The position numbers and the translations under genes were made by a program. From Nemertoderma westbladi (lineage: Eukaryota > Xenacoelomorpha > Nemertodermatida > Nemertodermatidae), in assembly GCA_032718475.1 (NCBI GenBank), contig JAUCBJ010002518.1:18498-82497 (forward strand): 64,000 nt of DNA. Reading direction: 5' to 3'. Of this stretch, positions 32,779 to 43,242 are shown in pieces; position 1 is the stretch's first letter; the number at the start of each line of letters is the position of its first letter. The notes under the pieces are model-generated. The model was not told where the DNA came from and did no database searches. It saw only the letters and a list, made by a program, of their open reading frames with translations.

Positions 32779-34839
32779 ATGGCGAGTAAGTTGATCAGAA
32801 AGAGAAAGGCGGAGTCAGGAGGAAAGGAGATACTGGTGGATTTCACCGAGAGACATACGGAAGAGAAGACGAGAGGATACTACGAGAGGTTGGAAAGGGG
32901 TCACGCGGCACGAGCGCTGCAGGATCACTTCCGGGAGGCGCACAAACAGCGGCTGGTCGGGACCTACGGGACCCCGTCGCTAGACAACGCGATCTTCCAA
33001 CACTTCCACTACGTGGTGAAAGGGGACGAGGCGAAGTTCGGGATTCCGAAATACCCGAGGGAATCACCGAGGAAGGACTGGAAAAGATTCATAGAGTCCG
33101 TCAACAGAGGAGGATATATGATCCTAGATGACGAGGGAACCGTGGAAGACGAGGCGGGCTCGAGACGAGGAACGGCAGGGTCAGCCAGGACCATACTCCT
33201 ACATTTGGCCGCGCCAAATGGGGACATCTTCTTATTCGACCTAGGGACGTATGGGAAGAAGGACGGGCCGAAATTAGACCGATTACCGAAAGCGGTACAA
33301 GTCTTAGTAAGAGAGAAGTCGACGACGAAAGTGGGATCGGCGATTCGCGAGGACGCGGAGAGGATCATCGGTCCGGACGCCACCAACCTCCTGGATATGC
33401 AGAAAGTCTTTATGGCTATGACGGCACCGGATGGATTGGGGGTAGTCGAAAACACAGGCCAATGTGGGGCGGTGGCGATGGGCCAATTATTGGGGCTCGT
33501 ATGCCACAAACCGATGGAGTGGGGGAAGTTTAGGGAAGAATACGGGGCAGAACTAGCAAACTCGCTAAAGTGGGGAGCTAGACCGGGAAAGCAGGAGGTA
33601 TATCAGTTCCGCAGGGGAGCGATAAAGGTATATCAGAAGCGATATATCCTGCAGGAGGACTGGATGATGATAAGTTTGCTTAACTTATTCATGACCATGA
33701 TTATCGAGAGGGAACCAGGGGCATTTCTGTTATCGGGATCACCCCTAAGCTACAGGAGAGCCTTTAAAGTGGCCTTTGACGGTCTGGTAGACCACCCGGG
33801 GCTGAAGGGCGAGTCGGTGTATTACAACAGCCGACATCTGGTAGACGGGGAGACAGATACACCGTATCAGAGATGGGAGCAGTTAGAGACGGATAGACGA
33901 GAAGCAAAGCGACTGGAAGAAGTCGCTAGACGGGAGAGGATAGAAGCAGAGGAGAGGGAAGAGGAGGCCAGGACACAGAGTTACGGCTTCGAGGAACAGG
34001 CGGGCCTAGACGAACTTCATTGGACTTCGTCAGGGAGTTCGGGGGAGTCTCTAGGGCGAGAATTGGGATGGACGGTGGGATCGCCGAAACAGTCGACGTC
34101 GGGGTTGCGAACGATGCCCATACCAGCGGGCGCCGAGGGCGACCAACCGCCAAGGAAGTTAAGGGAGCTAGAGGGATGGAGAGCTACGGGCGAGAGCCAA
34201 GGTGGGAAGGGACATAGTGGATCCATCGGGATACCGGGATTGGAGACACTACCAGAGGAGGACGACGACGACGAGTTCGGAGAGATACCGCCCATCGAGA
34301 GGATAGGCCACTCGGACACGGACTGGGTTGGCGGAAGGGTGGTGACGGCCAGTGGGGCGAGGGCCTTCTGGAACAGATCCGGCAAGCGGACCTGGGTGCA
34401 CGAGGAGCCGGCGATGGATTTCGCGGGGAGCACCATCAGGTTGGGCGAGCAACCGGGGACGGCACCACGGATAGTATTCGGGGAGACGATGCCCGAGAGG
34501 GGCGGAGAGATCGACGTAAACAGGGAGACCAACGTAGAGAAGTTCGCCTACCAGCGACTCCACAGACTGCAGAGATCGCTTGGGACGAAAGACGAGGTGG
34601 GATGGGAGACATTGGTACTCGGCTGCGACTACTGTGGGAGACAGACCCATCGGGAAAGCAGCTGCCTATACCGGTTCCAACAGGGAACCTTTTGTCTCTA
34701 CTGCAGAGAACCAAGCCACAGGATGGGGGCGTGTCCACGGTTGCATAACCGATGTCCAAAGTGCCACTTTCGGGGACACTACGGACGCGAGTGCGACTGG
34801 ATGAACGACGAGGAGAAGTTCACAAGATTCGAGGAGTAG
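32779..34839 (+). CDS. Element B 3' ORF: DEDDy exonuclease-like domain plus three CCHC zinc knuckles
   Basis: A 686-codon ORF in an unusual place, between integrase and the 3' LTR. Residues about 112-305 resemble RNase D/EXD-type 3'-5' exonucleases: D117-x-E119 in LDDEG (motif I), a strand pattern TILLHLAAPNGDIFLFDLG, D192 in VGSAIREDAERI (motif II), D206 in LLDMQKVF, WGARP at 265-269, and Y289-x4-D294 (motif III, DEDDy; the usual spacing is x3). Residues about 380-600 are an acidic, Ser/Gly-rich linker. Three CCHC knuckles follow (CDYCGRQTHRESSC, CLYCREPSHRMGAC, CPKCHFRGHYGREC, about 616-672). The knuckles suggest a Gag-like nucleic-acid-binding role. The exonuclease call is by motif reading only. 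The ORF is intact and GC-richer than its surroundings. Confidence 0.65.
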   Translation: MASKLIRKRKAESGGKEILVDFTERHTEEKTRGYYERLERGHAARALQDHFREAHKQRLVGTYGTPSLDNAIFQHFHYVVKGDEAKFGIPKYPRESPRKDWKRFIESVNRGGYMILDDEGTVEDEAGSRRGTAGSARTILLHLAAPNGDIFLFDLGTYGKKDGPKLDRLPKAVQVLVREKSTTKVGSAIREDAERIIGPDATNLLDMQKVFMAMTAPDGLGVVENTGQCGAVAMGQLLGLVCHKPMEWGKFREEYGAELANSLKWGARPGKQEVYQFRRGAIKVYQKRYILQEDWMMISLLNLFMTMIIEREPGAFLLSGSPLSYRRAFKVAFDGLVDHPGLKGESVYYNSRHLVDGETDTPYQRWEQLETDRREAKRLEEVARRERIEAEEREEEARTQSYGFEEQAGLDELHWTSSGSSGESLGRELGWTVGSPKQSTSGLRTMPIPAGAEGDQPPRKLRELEGWRATGESQGGKGHSGSIGIPGLETLPEEDDDDEFGEIPPIERIGHSDTDWVGGRVVTASGARAFWNRSGKRTWVHEEPAMDFAGSTIRLGEQPGTAPRIVFGETMPERGGEIDVNRETNVEKFAYQRLHRLQRSLGTKDEVGWETLVLGCDYCGRQTHRESSCLYRFQQGTFCLYCREPSHRMGACPRLHNRCPKCHFRGHYGRECDWMNDEEKFTRFEE

Positions 34840-34854
34840 GCCGACGTCGGGGCC

Positions 34855-35325
34855 ATGACGCGCCAGTGCATGAAGGCCCAGGAGTTTAAGTGGGGTTTCT
34901 TCCTTATCAATCAGGAGACTCACATGGAAATCATAAAGCGGAGGCTACCGTTTACCTACCAGGAGGTAGCAACGGCGGCGTCGTACGCTGGAGTGATGAA
35001 CACGCAAAGGTATCTGGACAGGTGGACGCCAGAGAACCGAAGGGAGTTTAGGGATTTCTTGGCGGAGCACGTACCAAAGGCAATGAAAATGATCCTATGG
35101 GACTCCACTAGAGGGAGACAACCGGGCCATTCTGAGGGGCCACCGGCGAAGCGATATCGGGCACTAATAACACCAGCGCCCAAGGAGCCAACGACCGGGA
35201 TCAGCAAGGAAGTGGCGGCGAAGGTCCGAAAGCAGAAAGCGGATGATGCCAGAGGAACGGTGATAACCAAGAAGCGGCCCAGGGAAGAGGACGCTAGGGG
35301 GAACTACCCCCGGAGGAACAGATAG
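34855..35325 (+). CDS. Element B basic ORF, in frame after a TAG stop
   Basis: A 156-codon ORF in the same frame as the preceding one and separated from it only by TAG (34837-34839) and five sense codons. Readthrough would give one protein of about 848 residues. The first half is mixed (KWGFFLINQETHMEIIKRRL); the second half is rich in Lys/Arg (KVRKQKADDARG, KKRPREEDARG, ending PRRNR) and could be nuclear-targeted or nucleic-acid binding. No known family is recognised. It may be a separate gene, a readthrough extension, or the result of a recent nonsense mutation. Confidence 0.5.
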   Translation: MTRQCMKAQEFKWGFFLINQETHMEIIKRRLPFTYQEVATAASYAGVMNTQRYLDRWTPENRREFRDFLAEHVPKAMKMILWDSTRGRQPGHSEGPPAKRYRALITPAPKEPTTGISKEVAAKVRKQKADDARGTVITKKRPREEDARGNYPRRNR

Positions 35326-36017
35326 GTTCCCAGAGTCGAGGGAGAGAGACTGGGACTTGGACGTGGTACGCCTGGCAGGCGCCGCGTGGGACGTACGAAC
35401 TATTAAGTACAAATTTAATTAATGCAAATAATCATATAAGTGAAATCTGTATGTACGTACGTAGTGATTAGTAATCTAGAAATATATACGTTCGGAGTAA
35501 GTACTATAGTCATACAACCTTTCTCAATTAGCTACTGGGACTGGGGGATAACTGACTATGGCACTATGGACGAGACACCAGACAATTTCACACTTCTTGA
35601 GTGCGACGGCACGAGAGGGGGGGGAGATTCGTCAGAAGGGAAGAGACAGTCAAAGTGAGGTTGAGGGACGGAATAATAGTGCGGAGTGCGGAGAGAGTGC
35701 GGACGCAATTCTAGTGTGGGGGGGGAGAATAAGAGGCTGAGTGAGGGACGAGGAGGTCTGAGTGTGAGAGAGTTAGGGTGAGAGTGAAGGTGAGATAGGG
35801 CGGAGGTGTTGGGGAAACAAAAGTTGCGTGAAAGGTGAGCGCGATTGGCCCGACATGAGACGCCAGGCAAACAGGGTAGCGTTATCATACCCATAGGGGG
35901 CGGCCTGGAAAGCCAAATCCGAGAAAAAAGAATTCCACCCCACACCCGATACTAGATCGGGATCCAGCGGGATTGTAGCGCACTTTTTGGTTGATGCTAT
36001 CTTCTTACCGGGAAGAT
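35326..36017. other. 3' untranslated part of element B
   Basis: Purine-rich on the plus strand from about 35600 to 35830, with several G runs. No credible coding sequence. Confidence 0.5.
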
Positions 36018-36031
36018 AGCATGGGGGGGAG
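36018..36031 (+). promoter_or_regulatory. Polypurine tract of element B
   Basis: ATGGGGGGGAG ends immediately before the 3' LTR, the position from which plus-strand DNA synthesis is primed in LTR retroelements. Confidence 0.8.
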
Positions 36032-36561
36032 TGTTAGCTTATTCAATCCCGCTAACACCCCATAAAGTTATAAGCCGATAAGCAATATTGGGAGCCACGA
36101 GATTGGGCAATTAACCAACTCGTGCCATCCCAATAAGAGTGGGAAGGAAGCACACAATAAAGGGTCAGGGGCCAAACCCCTAACCCAGAGAGTACAGGTG
36201 GAGTGAACGGGAACACTCCACGGGGCGCCAACAAGGGTATCAACCAATCAGACGGGGGCAAGGCATCGATTAGGTAGTAATTAGGCCAACCGTGCAATAT
36301 AATCAGTAACCTATTAATCAGTAATTCAGTTATCTCAATGCAGAAGTGCTAGCATAGGTTAGTTAGTTTAGATAGGGGAGCACGGGACTTTTAGTTACCG
36401 TATCCCGCCTTCCACATATCTATATCTATATCTTATACCCATCAGTTATTATACACCAAACATCAGAACTCATTCACTGCTTTCGTTTACTCTTTATACA
36501 CGGCGGGGACGCGTAAACTATAATACCGGATAAATCGGGATCCCTCCTGGATCCCGTCACA
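36032..36561 (+). repeat. 3' LTR of element B
   Basis: 530 bp, TG...CA, 99.4% identical to the 5' LTR by eye (three substitutions), followed by the CTTCT duplication. Confidence 0.95.
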
Positions 36562-36566
36562 CTTCT

Positions 36567-37514
36567 TCTGAGGTTTCCCGGATATAACTTCGCCTTCCAC
36601 CTGAGAAAAAGTAGCGACTGTTGATTCTCCGTGGGTCATGTGCTCCGTTAGCTGAACTTTCCATTGTGTCGTTCCCTGGGCTTTAAGACTTACCCGTTGG
36701 AACCAAGTCTTTACGGCCACTTGCAACGACGTGTCTTGGCTTCTCTTCTAGGCTTCCTCAAAGGCTGAAAGGATTAGTCTGATCCGTAAAATTCGTTCTC
36801 GCACTTGATAAAGCAGCTCTCCCTGCTCTTGAGGTCCTTGATGTTGTTGAAATAGGTGTTCCTCTAATCTCTCCAAAGAACTGAAGAATCCCTGGACATA
36901 TCCTGCTGCCGACCTCTTCCATACAGCTGGATCTCTAGTGTCCCTTACTATCACCATCCTGTATAAGTCCTCCCAGGCAGCTTCCGATAAGTTAAACGGG
37001 AGTCCGGGTCCGGGGAAGTTCCATTGCGTCTCGACAATAGACCTCAGTTCCTCCATCGTCTATCCCGCATAACTGTCCCTGGTCGATCGCTTATTTCTCG
37101 CCCAATCGATTTGATGTTCCTCCTCCACAATCAATACTCTAGTGAGTACGGCCCCAGGAAGAATTAGAAGTGGATCTGGATAAACCGCTTCTGCCATCCT
37201 TGCTCCGATCTCGGGCGTCAACTCTTCAGTGTCTGAACTACTAGAGTTATCGTGCCATTGAGAAATAAGTTATCGGTTCGGGTGGTGCTGCTGTTTAACA
37301 GCTGCTTCTTGGTCCCGCTTAACTTGAGCCCTAGTGCCTATAATAGACCTATGGTGCTTTACTAGCGTAGGGTCTGATACTACTACTGTAGGGATGACCT
37401 TTCTTACAGTAGGAGGGGACTTGGACTTTGGTCTCAGATGTTCGATACTCTTATCGAGTTACAGACTGTTCTTTCTAGGAGACTATCTGACAGGGTTTGT
37501 TTTGTGTCAGCCAT
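36567..37514 (-). pseudogene. Element A gag, N-terminal part
   Basis: Starts at ATG 37514-37512 (MADTKQTLSDSLLE) and aligns with element C's gag start at 62168. It is broken by a frameshift near 37440, TAG at 37060-37062 and TAG at 36748-36750. Conserved stretches are TVRKVIPTVV, QWNFPGPGLPFNLSEAAWED and QVAVKTWFQRVSL. The frame is cut by element B at 36566 and resumes at 26945. Confidence 0.8.
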
Positions 37515-40136
37515 GATTTATTTTACAGTTGAATGCCTACTACTATAACGACAGTTAAAGTAAGTCTAGTAATTCAGTATCAACTGTAAGCCTAGTAATT
37601 AATTACCGATACCATTACTCAGTGTAACGTGATATATATATAATATTAAAATACCGGTATATGCTTATAGTATATATATAAGTATTATTTACAGACTAGG
37701 TTCAGTCACAGAATACCGGTATATAATTTCAGCCTAAATTTATATAAATAAATATAATAAGCTTACCGTAAATACCGGTAATGTCAATTATTTAATAATA
37801 ACTGAGTTTCTGAATTTTAGGGTTACTTCCCTTTACTTTATTACTGATATTAAACAGTAGTTCAACTGATATTAAGACCTAATTGATGTATGACAGGCCT
37901 ACTATTTTATAAATCTGTTTGAGTTGATTTATAAATATATATATACCCGTACAATGGGTTTTGATAATGTTTGAAATAAATGTTATTATTTCTAGATAAA
38001 GCAAAGAGTCACTACACAGAAGCTGAATGCTCTCAGTGGAGTGCTACTTGTTGGACACTAATACAGATAATTCTACTTTACTAAGTTATTTATCACTACA
38101 AATTACTTACAATTACTAACAGGTTGAGATTACAATCTCTAAATAAACAATAAACAAGTTACACGTACAATTTTTTAGGGTAATTTTACAAGAATTCTAC
38201 GAACCAGCCTAACAAGGAGTTAGAATTTCTGGTTCTTACTAACTGACAGGAAACTATGGTAGTTGAAACCAATAAAGTAGTAGTAAGTAAGTTGCGTTGT
38301 CCAGATAAGGAAATACCACCGTCTGATGACTTATAGTCTTAAACTCTATAAGTACTACGTTATGTACCCGGAGTGTCCTTACCTAGAGGTTAATTATCGA
38401 AGCCAACCAGAGCTAACGTACCTATTAACCACGTTACAACGCAAATATACTGCCTACACACTAAATTACTTTCGGAAAGCACTGTACTCGAAACCCTAAA
38501 TTAGGTACAAGTACTTATACAACAAATAACCAGCAGTTAAATATACTTGAACAGCCAAAAGAACCATGGTATCTGCTGGAGTGACCGGAGCACAAAATCA
38601 CCATTCTTTACCTACACCAAGCACCCCTGATGTAATACCGGGGTTAATTTAACTATAATGGTATGTATAACAAGCACAATTACTGTAGGAATAAACTTAG
38701 GGAATTGGAGGTTGCGAATACTCGCATAGACTCTGAATAATAAATATTACACTACCCGTGCAGACTATTTAAACAAAACACAGACCAAATGTTGGCAGAC
38801 TACTGTCAAGCCTAAATAAACTACAGTATATGCAGACTCCAAAATGGTTAGTTAGTAGGCGTTCTAACCAAGTAGTACGACTTATTCTTTTGGGGGGGAT
38901 TTACCTTACAGCACTGGATGCCCCCACCTTCCTAACTAGCACTTTATCGGACAGACACTCTACACACACTGCAATCGCCTCAGACCTAACAACAGTTAGA
39001 CAACAATCCGGCCTACAAATTATTTATACAATCTGAGCAGGCTTACACGCCTTCTGCTCAATATTACACTTACAGATAAATAAAACTGACAGAAATAAGT
39101 AAAATCCCAATAAAAACCAGGGCTGCAGTCCCCGATTAAATATCAAGACCTACCGGTATATAATTATCACAATCAAAATAATACTGCTGTACCTGTAAGT
39201 ACCGGTTCGGGTCATTAGGCCTACAGCTTACCGTCCGACCAGTACATTCGACTTTATTGCCTACGGCGCAATAAAGAAACTAAATCTATTAATGTTCTTA
39301 CCAGAACATTAGACAAAGTATATTTATTGCCTACTGTGCAATCAAGAAACTGAAATCTATTAATGTTCTTACCAGAACATTAGACAAAATATATTTATTG
39401 CCTACTGCGCAATAAAGAACCAAATCTATTAATGTTCGTGCTTTTAGACCTTTAGAGGTTTAACCTGCCAATTTTAGTTGTCCTCTTGTTTATAAATCGA
39501 CTTTAGCCTTTATCAATTACCTAGTGTACTGAAGTTACATCAGCCGAAGCCAGTCCGTGCGCGGCGTATGACCCACGGTGTGGGAGACTGGATTCGGATT
39601 CCTTGAGAGTGATTGCAGTGTAGACCTACTGTATTATTCCATTGATCGTTACTATATAATCTCTGACAAATATATTTACTTTCGGGGAAATATTAACAGT
39701 TCCTTTAGGACGTGGCGCTTTAAGTATAAAAACAGAGTTATGACTTATACTAATCAGAACTAGATGGCCACAGAGTTTCGTAAATAGCGCATTCTTTAGG
39801 AGATGCTTTATTAACCTTCACACTACTTCAGACGACTTCACACTACTTCCCACTAGTTCGCACTAATCTGCCGACCGTCACTGAATTTGATCATATATAA
39901 GGAGGATCGCAACTGACACACGTAGGGATTATGAAATAGCATTTGATTCACACAAAACCACTATAATTTAAGTCGCAGTTGCTACCGGTAAACCTGTTCC
40001 TCCTACCTCAGTAATCAAGAAGATTGAGGGGTTTATGATTATTTATCGGTATTCTCCAAATATAACAGCAATATCCATTAATATAACAACAATTAATAAC
40101 AGAAGTAAAATAATGCGGTGAGCAGTCAGTATGTGT
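37515..40136 (-). repeat. 5' LTR/leader of element A
   Basis: Near-identical to 13354-15984 in the same orientation; together with the first about 125 gag codons (to about 37131) it makes the 3.0 kb terminal repeat. It has the same internal tandem triplication (about 39250-39450) and TACCGGTA motifs. The outer boundary is the point near 40136 where the two copies diverge (AGTCAGTATGTGT). Confidence 0.6.
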
Positions 40137-40159
40137 CATCAGAAAATAGTAAAGTAAAT

Positions 40160-40244
40160 GGGACAGACTGTCAACCAGACAGTCTGGCGCCAGTCAGTGG
40201 GGTCTAACTATCACCAAGCCGCCCAAGACTCTACTACTGACGAT
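40160..40244. repeat. Extra M-type terminal repeat fragment
   Basis: Read inward from 40244: AGTAGTAGAGTCTTGGGC..., followed by GGCGCCAGACTGTCTGG, as in the ends of M1 and M2. Only about 85 bp are present, between element A and a minisatellite, so a third M-type element end was caught in the 28 kb insertion. Confidence 0.65.
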
Positions 40245-40252
40245 TTATCCTA

Positions 40253-41012
40253 GTGGTGTGGGTGGACGATGTATCCTAGTGGTGTGGGAGGACGATGTAT
40301 CCTAGTGGTGTGGGTGGACGATGCATCCTAGTGGTGTGGACGATGTATCCTAGTGGTGTGGGTGGACGATGCATCCTAGTTGTGTGGACGATATTTCCTA
40401 GTGGTGTGGGTGGACGATGTATCCTAGTGGTGTGGGTGGACGATGTATCCTAGTGGTGTGGGTGGACGATGCATCCTAGTTGTGTGGACGATATTTCCTA
40501 GTGGTGTGGGTGGACGATGTATCCTAGTGGTGTGGGTGGACGATGTATCCTAGTGGTGTGGGTGGACGATGCATCCTAGTTGTGTGGACGATATTTCCTA
40601 GTGGTGTGGGTGGACGATGTATCCTAGTGGTGTGGGTGGACGATGTATCCTAGTGGTGTGGGTGGACGATGCATCCTAGTTGTGTGGACGATATTTCCTA
40701 GTGGTGTGGGTGGACGATGTATCCTAGTGGTGTGGGTGGACGATGTATCCTAGTGGTGTGGGTGGACGATGTATCCTAGTGGTGTGGACGATGTATCCTA
40801 GTGGTGTGGGTGGACGATGCATCCTAGTTGTGTGGACGATATTTCCTAGTGGTGTGGGTGGACGATGTATCCTAGTGGTGTGGGTGGACGATGTATCCTA
40901 GTGGTGTGGGTGGACGATGTATCCTAGTGGTGTGGACGATGTATCCTAGTGGTGTGGGTGGACGATGCATCCTAGTTGTGTGGACGATATATCCTAGTGG
41001 TGTGGGTGGACG
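40253..41012. repeat. 26-bp minisatellite (CGATGTATCCTAGTGGTGTG core)
   Basis: About 760 bp of 26-bp units with a shorter 22-bp variant (CGATGCATCCTAGTTGTGTG core). The variants recur in a fixed order giving a higher-order period of about 100 bp. Confidence 0.95.
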
Positions 41013-41021
41013 ATGGATGGA

Positions 41022-41954
41022 TAATTTACTTTTATTTCCAAGGACTTGTCTTAATATCTCTTCTCTATTTTCCTCATTTTCCTCCATTTGTTTAATAAAT
41101 TTCCGCATTTGTTTTTTGTTTACTAATATTTGTCTCAATATCTCTCTTTATTTTCATCATTCTCTTTTAAATGTTTAATAAATTTCTGTAATTTAATTTT
41201 ATTTCCTCGAACTTGGGTCAATGTCGCCTCTTTATTTTCTTCATTTTCCTTCAAATGTTTAATAATTTTCCGCAATTTATTCTTATTTCCAAGTAATTGT
41301 CTCAATATTTCCTCATTATCATCATTTTCATCCTCTTCTTCACTTTCTTCATCTTCTTGTTCATAACTTTCTTTATTTTCTTGTTCCTCACTTTCTTCCT
41401 GATCTTCACTTTCTTCACCCTCTTTCTGACCTTCACTTTTTCATCCTCTTCCTGTTCTTCACTTTCTTTACCCTCTTCATGTTCTTCACTTTCTTCATCC
41501 TCTTCTTGGTCTTCACTTTCTTCACCCTCTTCTTGACCTTCACTTTCTTCATCCTCTTCCTGATCTTCCTGATCTTCACTTTCTTCGTTCTCAACTACAC
41601 TCTTTTCAACTTCATCCTGATCCTCACTATTTTCATTCTCCATCTCATCGTGCTCTTCTTCTTTATCTTTCTCACTCAAATTTTCTGCATTTTCTAGGGG
41701 CAACTGTTTTTGTATCCCTTTCAAAATATTCATAACTTTATGAAATTTATTTTCCATTGTCTGTTTTATCTTTAATATATCACGCTCATCTCTCTTTTTC
41801 TTTTCATCTTCACTAATAATATCTTCGGATTTTTTAAATTTCTTTGATTCTGAGGATCAATTAGTTTATCCTTTCTATGTCTTTCCATATGTCGAGATAG
41901 ATCGTCTTGTCTCATTTCTTTATTACAAACCAAACAACTTTCATGTCTATGCAT
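41022..41954 (-). pseudogene. Zinc-finger/acidic gene copy 2, 5' part
   Basis: Paralogue of 9313-10420. The C2H2 finger ORF (41954-41772) starts MHRHESCLVCNKEMRQDDLS with all Cys/His retained. The acidic ORF (41757-41302) starts in the next segment (MENKFHKVMNILKG) and is frameshifted inside the acidic repeats. The coiled-coil repeats continue to 41022, where the 28 kb insertion cuts the gene; its last codons are at 12972-12797. Confidence 0.7.
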
Positions 41955-42109
41955 TATATAAGAATATCAATTGATAGTATTGAATTTTCGCTAAATGATT
42001 TTACAAATTATAATTATGAGTAAAATTTTAAATTTTAAATAAACAAAACTTTTATGAAAATAAAAAAACTTTTAAAAATAAAAATATATAATGAATGGGA
42101 AAGCAGTAA

Positions 42110-42160
42110 ACAAGGGTCTATATAGAAGAAACTTAGTTTGGCGTAGCCAATGAGAGACCA
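42110..42160 (-). promoter_or_regulatory. Promoter of zinc-finger gene copy 2
   Basis: Minus strand TTCTATATAGACCC (TATA) with ATTGGCTACG upstream, followed further upstream by two more ATTGGCT boxes (about 42176-42200). Confidence 0.4.
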
Positions 42161-42278
42161 GATGCGAGTAAAGCAGCCAATGAGAGAGCAGATGCGAGTA
42201 CACGCTTAATTTCTTTTGCCGTTCTTCGTTTCAGGGGTAAAGCCCATCCGTGGTGAGATAACGCCACACTAACATAGT

Positions 42279-42847
42279 TAAACTGTTAGCTTATCCAATT
42301 CCGCTAACACAAACCCATAAAGTAAGCCGTTAAGCAATATTGGGAGCACGAGGTTGATTACCCAACCTCGTGTCACCCCAATAAAGTGGGAAGGAGAAAC
42401 ACACAATAGGGGTCAGGGGCCACACCCCTGACAGAGAGAGAACAGCAAGGGCGAAGGGAAGCACTTCAGAGGGGGGCAAAGGGTGCCAACAAGGATATTA
42501 GCCAATGGGGGGAAAGCATCGACTGAGTAACACCACGTGGCCAACCGTGCAATATATATTACCAGTCATTATTATCCCATTCACTTAGTAAGTCAGTTAG
42601 TTAGGGTAGTAACGGAACTCTAATCACGTCTCCGTCCACTGCCACCATCACCGTTCAATGCATTACCGGTATTCACCCACTTTATCATTATATCAGCTTC
42701 TACTGTGTTTATACTATTATACCCTATATTATATATACACCGATCAGTCAACAACACCGGAACTCTTTTACATTACGCACGGCGGGGACCGTAGATTAGA
42801 AACCAACCGGATAAATCGGGATCCTTGGTGGATCCCGTCACATAAAC
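42279..42847 (+). mobile_element. Solo LTR related to element B
   Basis: 559 bp (42284-42842), TGTTAGC...CGTCACA, flanked by TAAAC on both sides (42279-42283, 42843-42847). It matches B's LTRs end to end but is clearly diverged. The empty site is seen at about 10733-10745 (ATAGTTATACTCACC), where the paralogous M2 sequence lacks it. Formed by recombination between two LTRs. Confidence 0.95.
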
Positions 42848-43181
42848 TCACCATTCAAATATTCCTCGCAAACCAGATTCCCCCCAGCATCTAAAGTATT
42901 CCACTTCAGTGCAAAATATACAGTATAGAGTTTTAGTTGGATTTGAACCTGCGTAGCAAACTCTTTTGTAAAGTTAAGAAGAGTGAACCAATGGAGGCAA
43001 CCTGAAGTCTAATCGCTTGGCCTTTACTCATAAGACAGCGCATTAACTCCCAAGGTTGCATACTATCACTATTCGTTTCCATTTGTTTACTCTCTCAACA
43101 AATGATATATTCTCACTATATAGCTGGGAGAGTCGAAGCTAGTGTCCACTAGAGTCAAACAAGAGCTAAGAAAAGGAATAA

Positions 43182-43242
43182 TGCTCTTCTAGGGTTCGAA
43201 CTCACGACATTCTAATTAGAAAACTAAGCAAATGATCAGCTT
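43182..43242 (-). repeat. tRNA-like segment, copy 3 (inverted)
   Basis: Reverse complement of the segment at 8880-8940 (GGGTTCGAACTC in place of the B box), again directly adjoining a palindromic array. Confidence 0.5.

Larger units (their letters stand above)
26941..36566 (+). mobile_element. BEL/Pao retrotransposon B, young, nested in element A gag
   Basis: The element spans 26946-36561 between CTTCT duplications (26941-26945, 36562-36566). Both LTRs are 530 bp, start TGTTAGC, end CGTCACA and differ at three positions only, so the insertion is recent. The internal order is gag N-terminal part, an LTR fragment (28558-28877), pol from the end of RT through RNase H, integrase and a DUF5641-like end, a minisatellite, a large exonuclease-like/zinc-knuckle ORF and a basic ORF, then a polypurine tract. 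Protease and most of RT are missing, so it must have been mobilised by a partner. Confidence 0.9.
12969..40136 (-). mobile_element. BEL/Pao retrotransposon A, inactive, with element B nested in it
   Basis: A minus-strand LTR retroelement of about 17.5 kb without B. The order 5' to 3' is LTR-like end (40136-about 37131), gag (from ATG 37514), protease, reverse transcriptase, RNase H (to 21585), a further pol piece (to 20401), an unidentified broken ORF (18678-16480) and a second LTR-like end (15984-12969). DUF1759, paired zinc knuckles and a YMDD polymerase identify the BEL/Pao group. Nonsense codons, frameshifts, missing integrase and a LINE insertion show it is dead. No short target duplication is seen. 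Confidence 0.75.
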
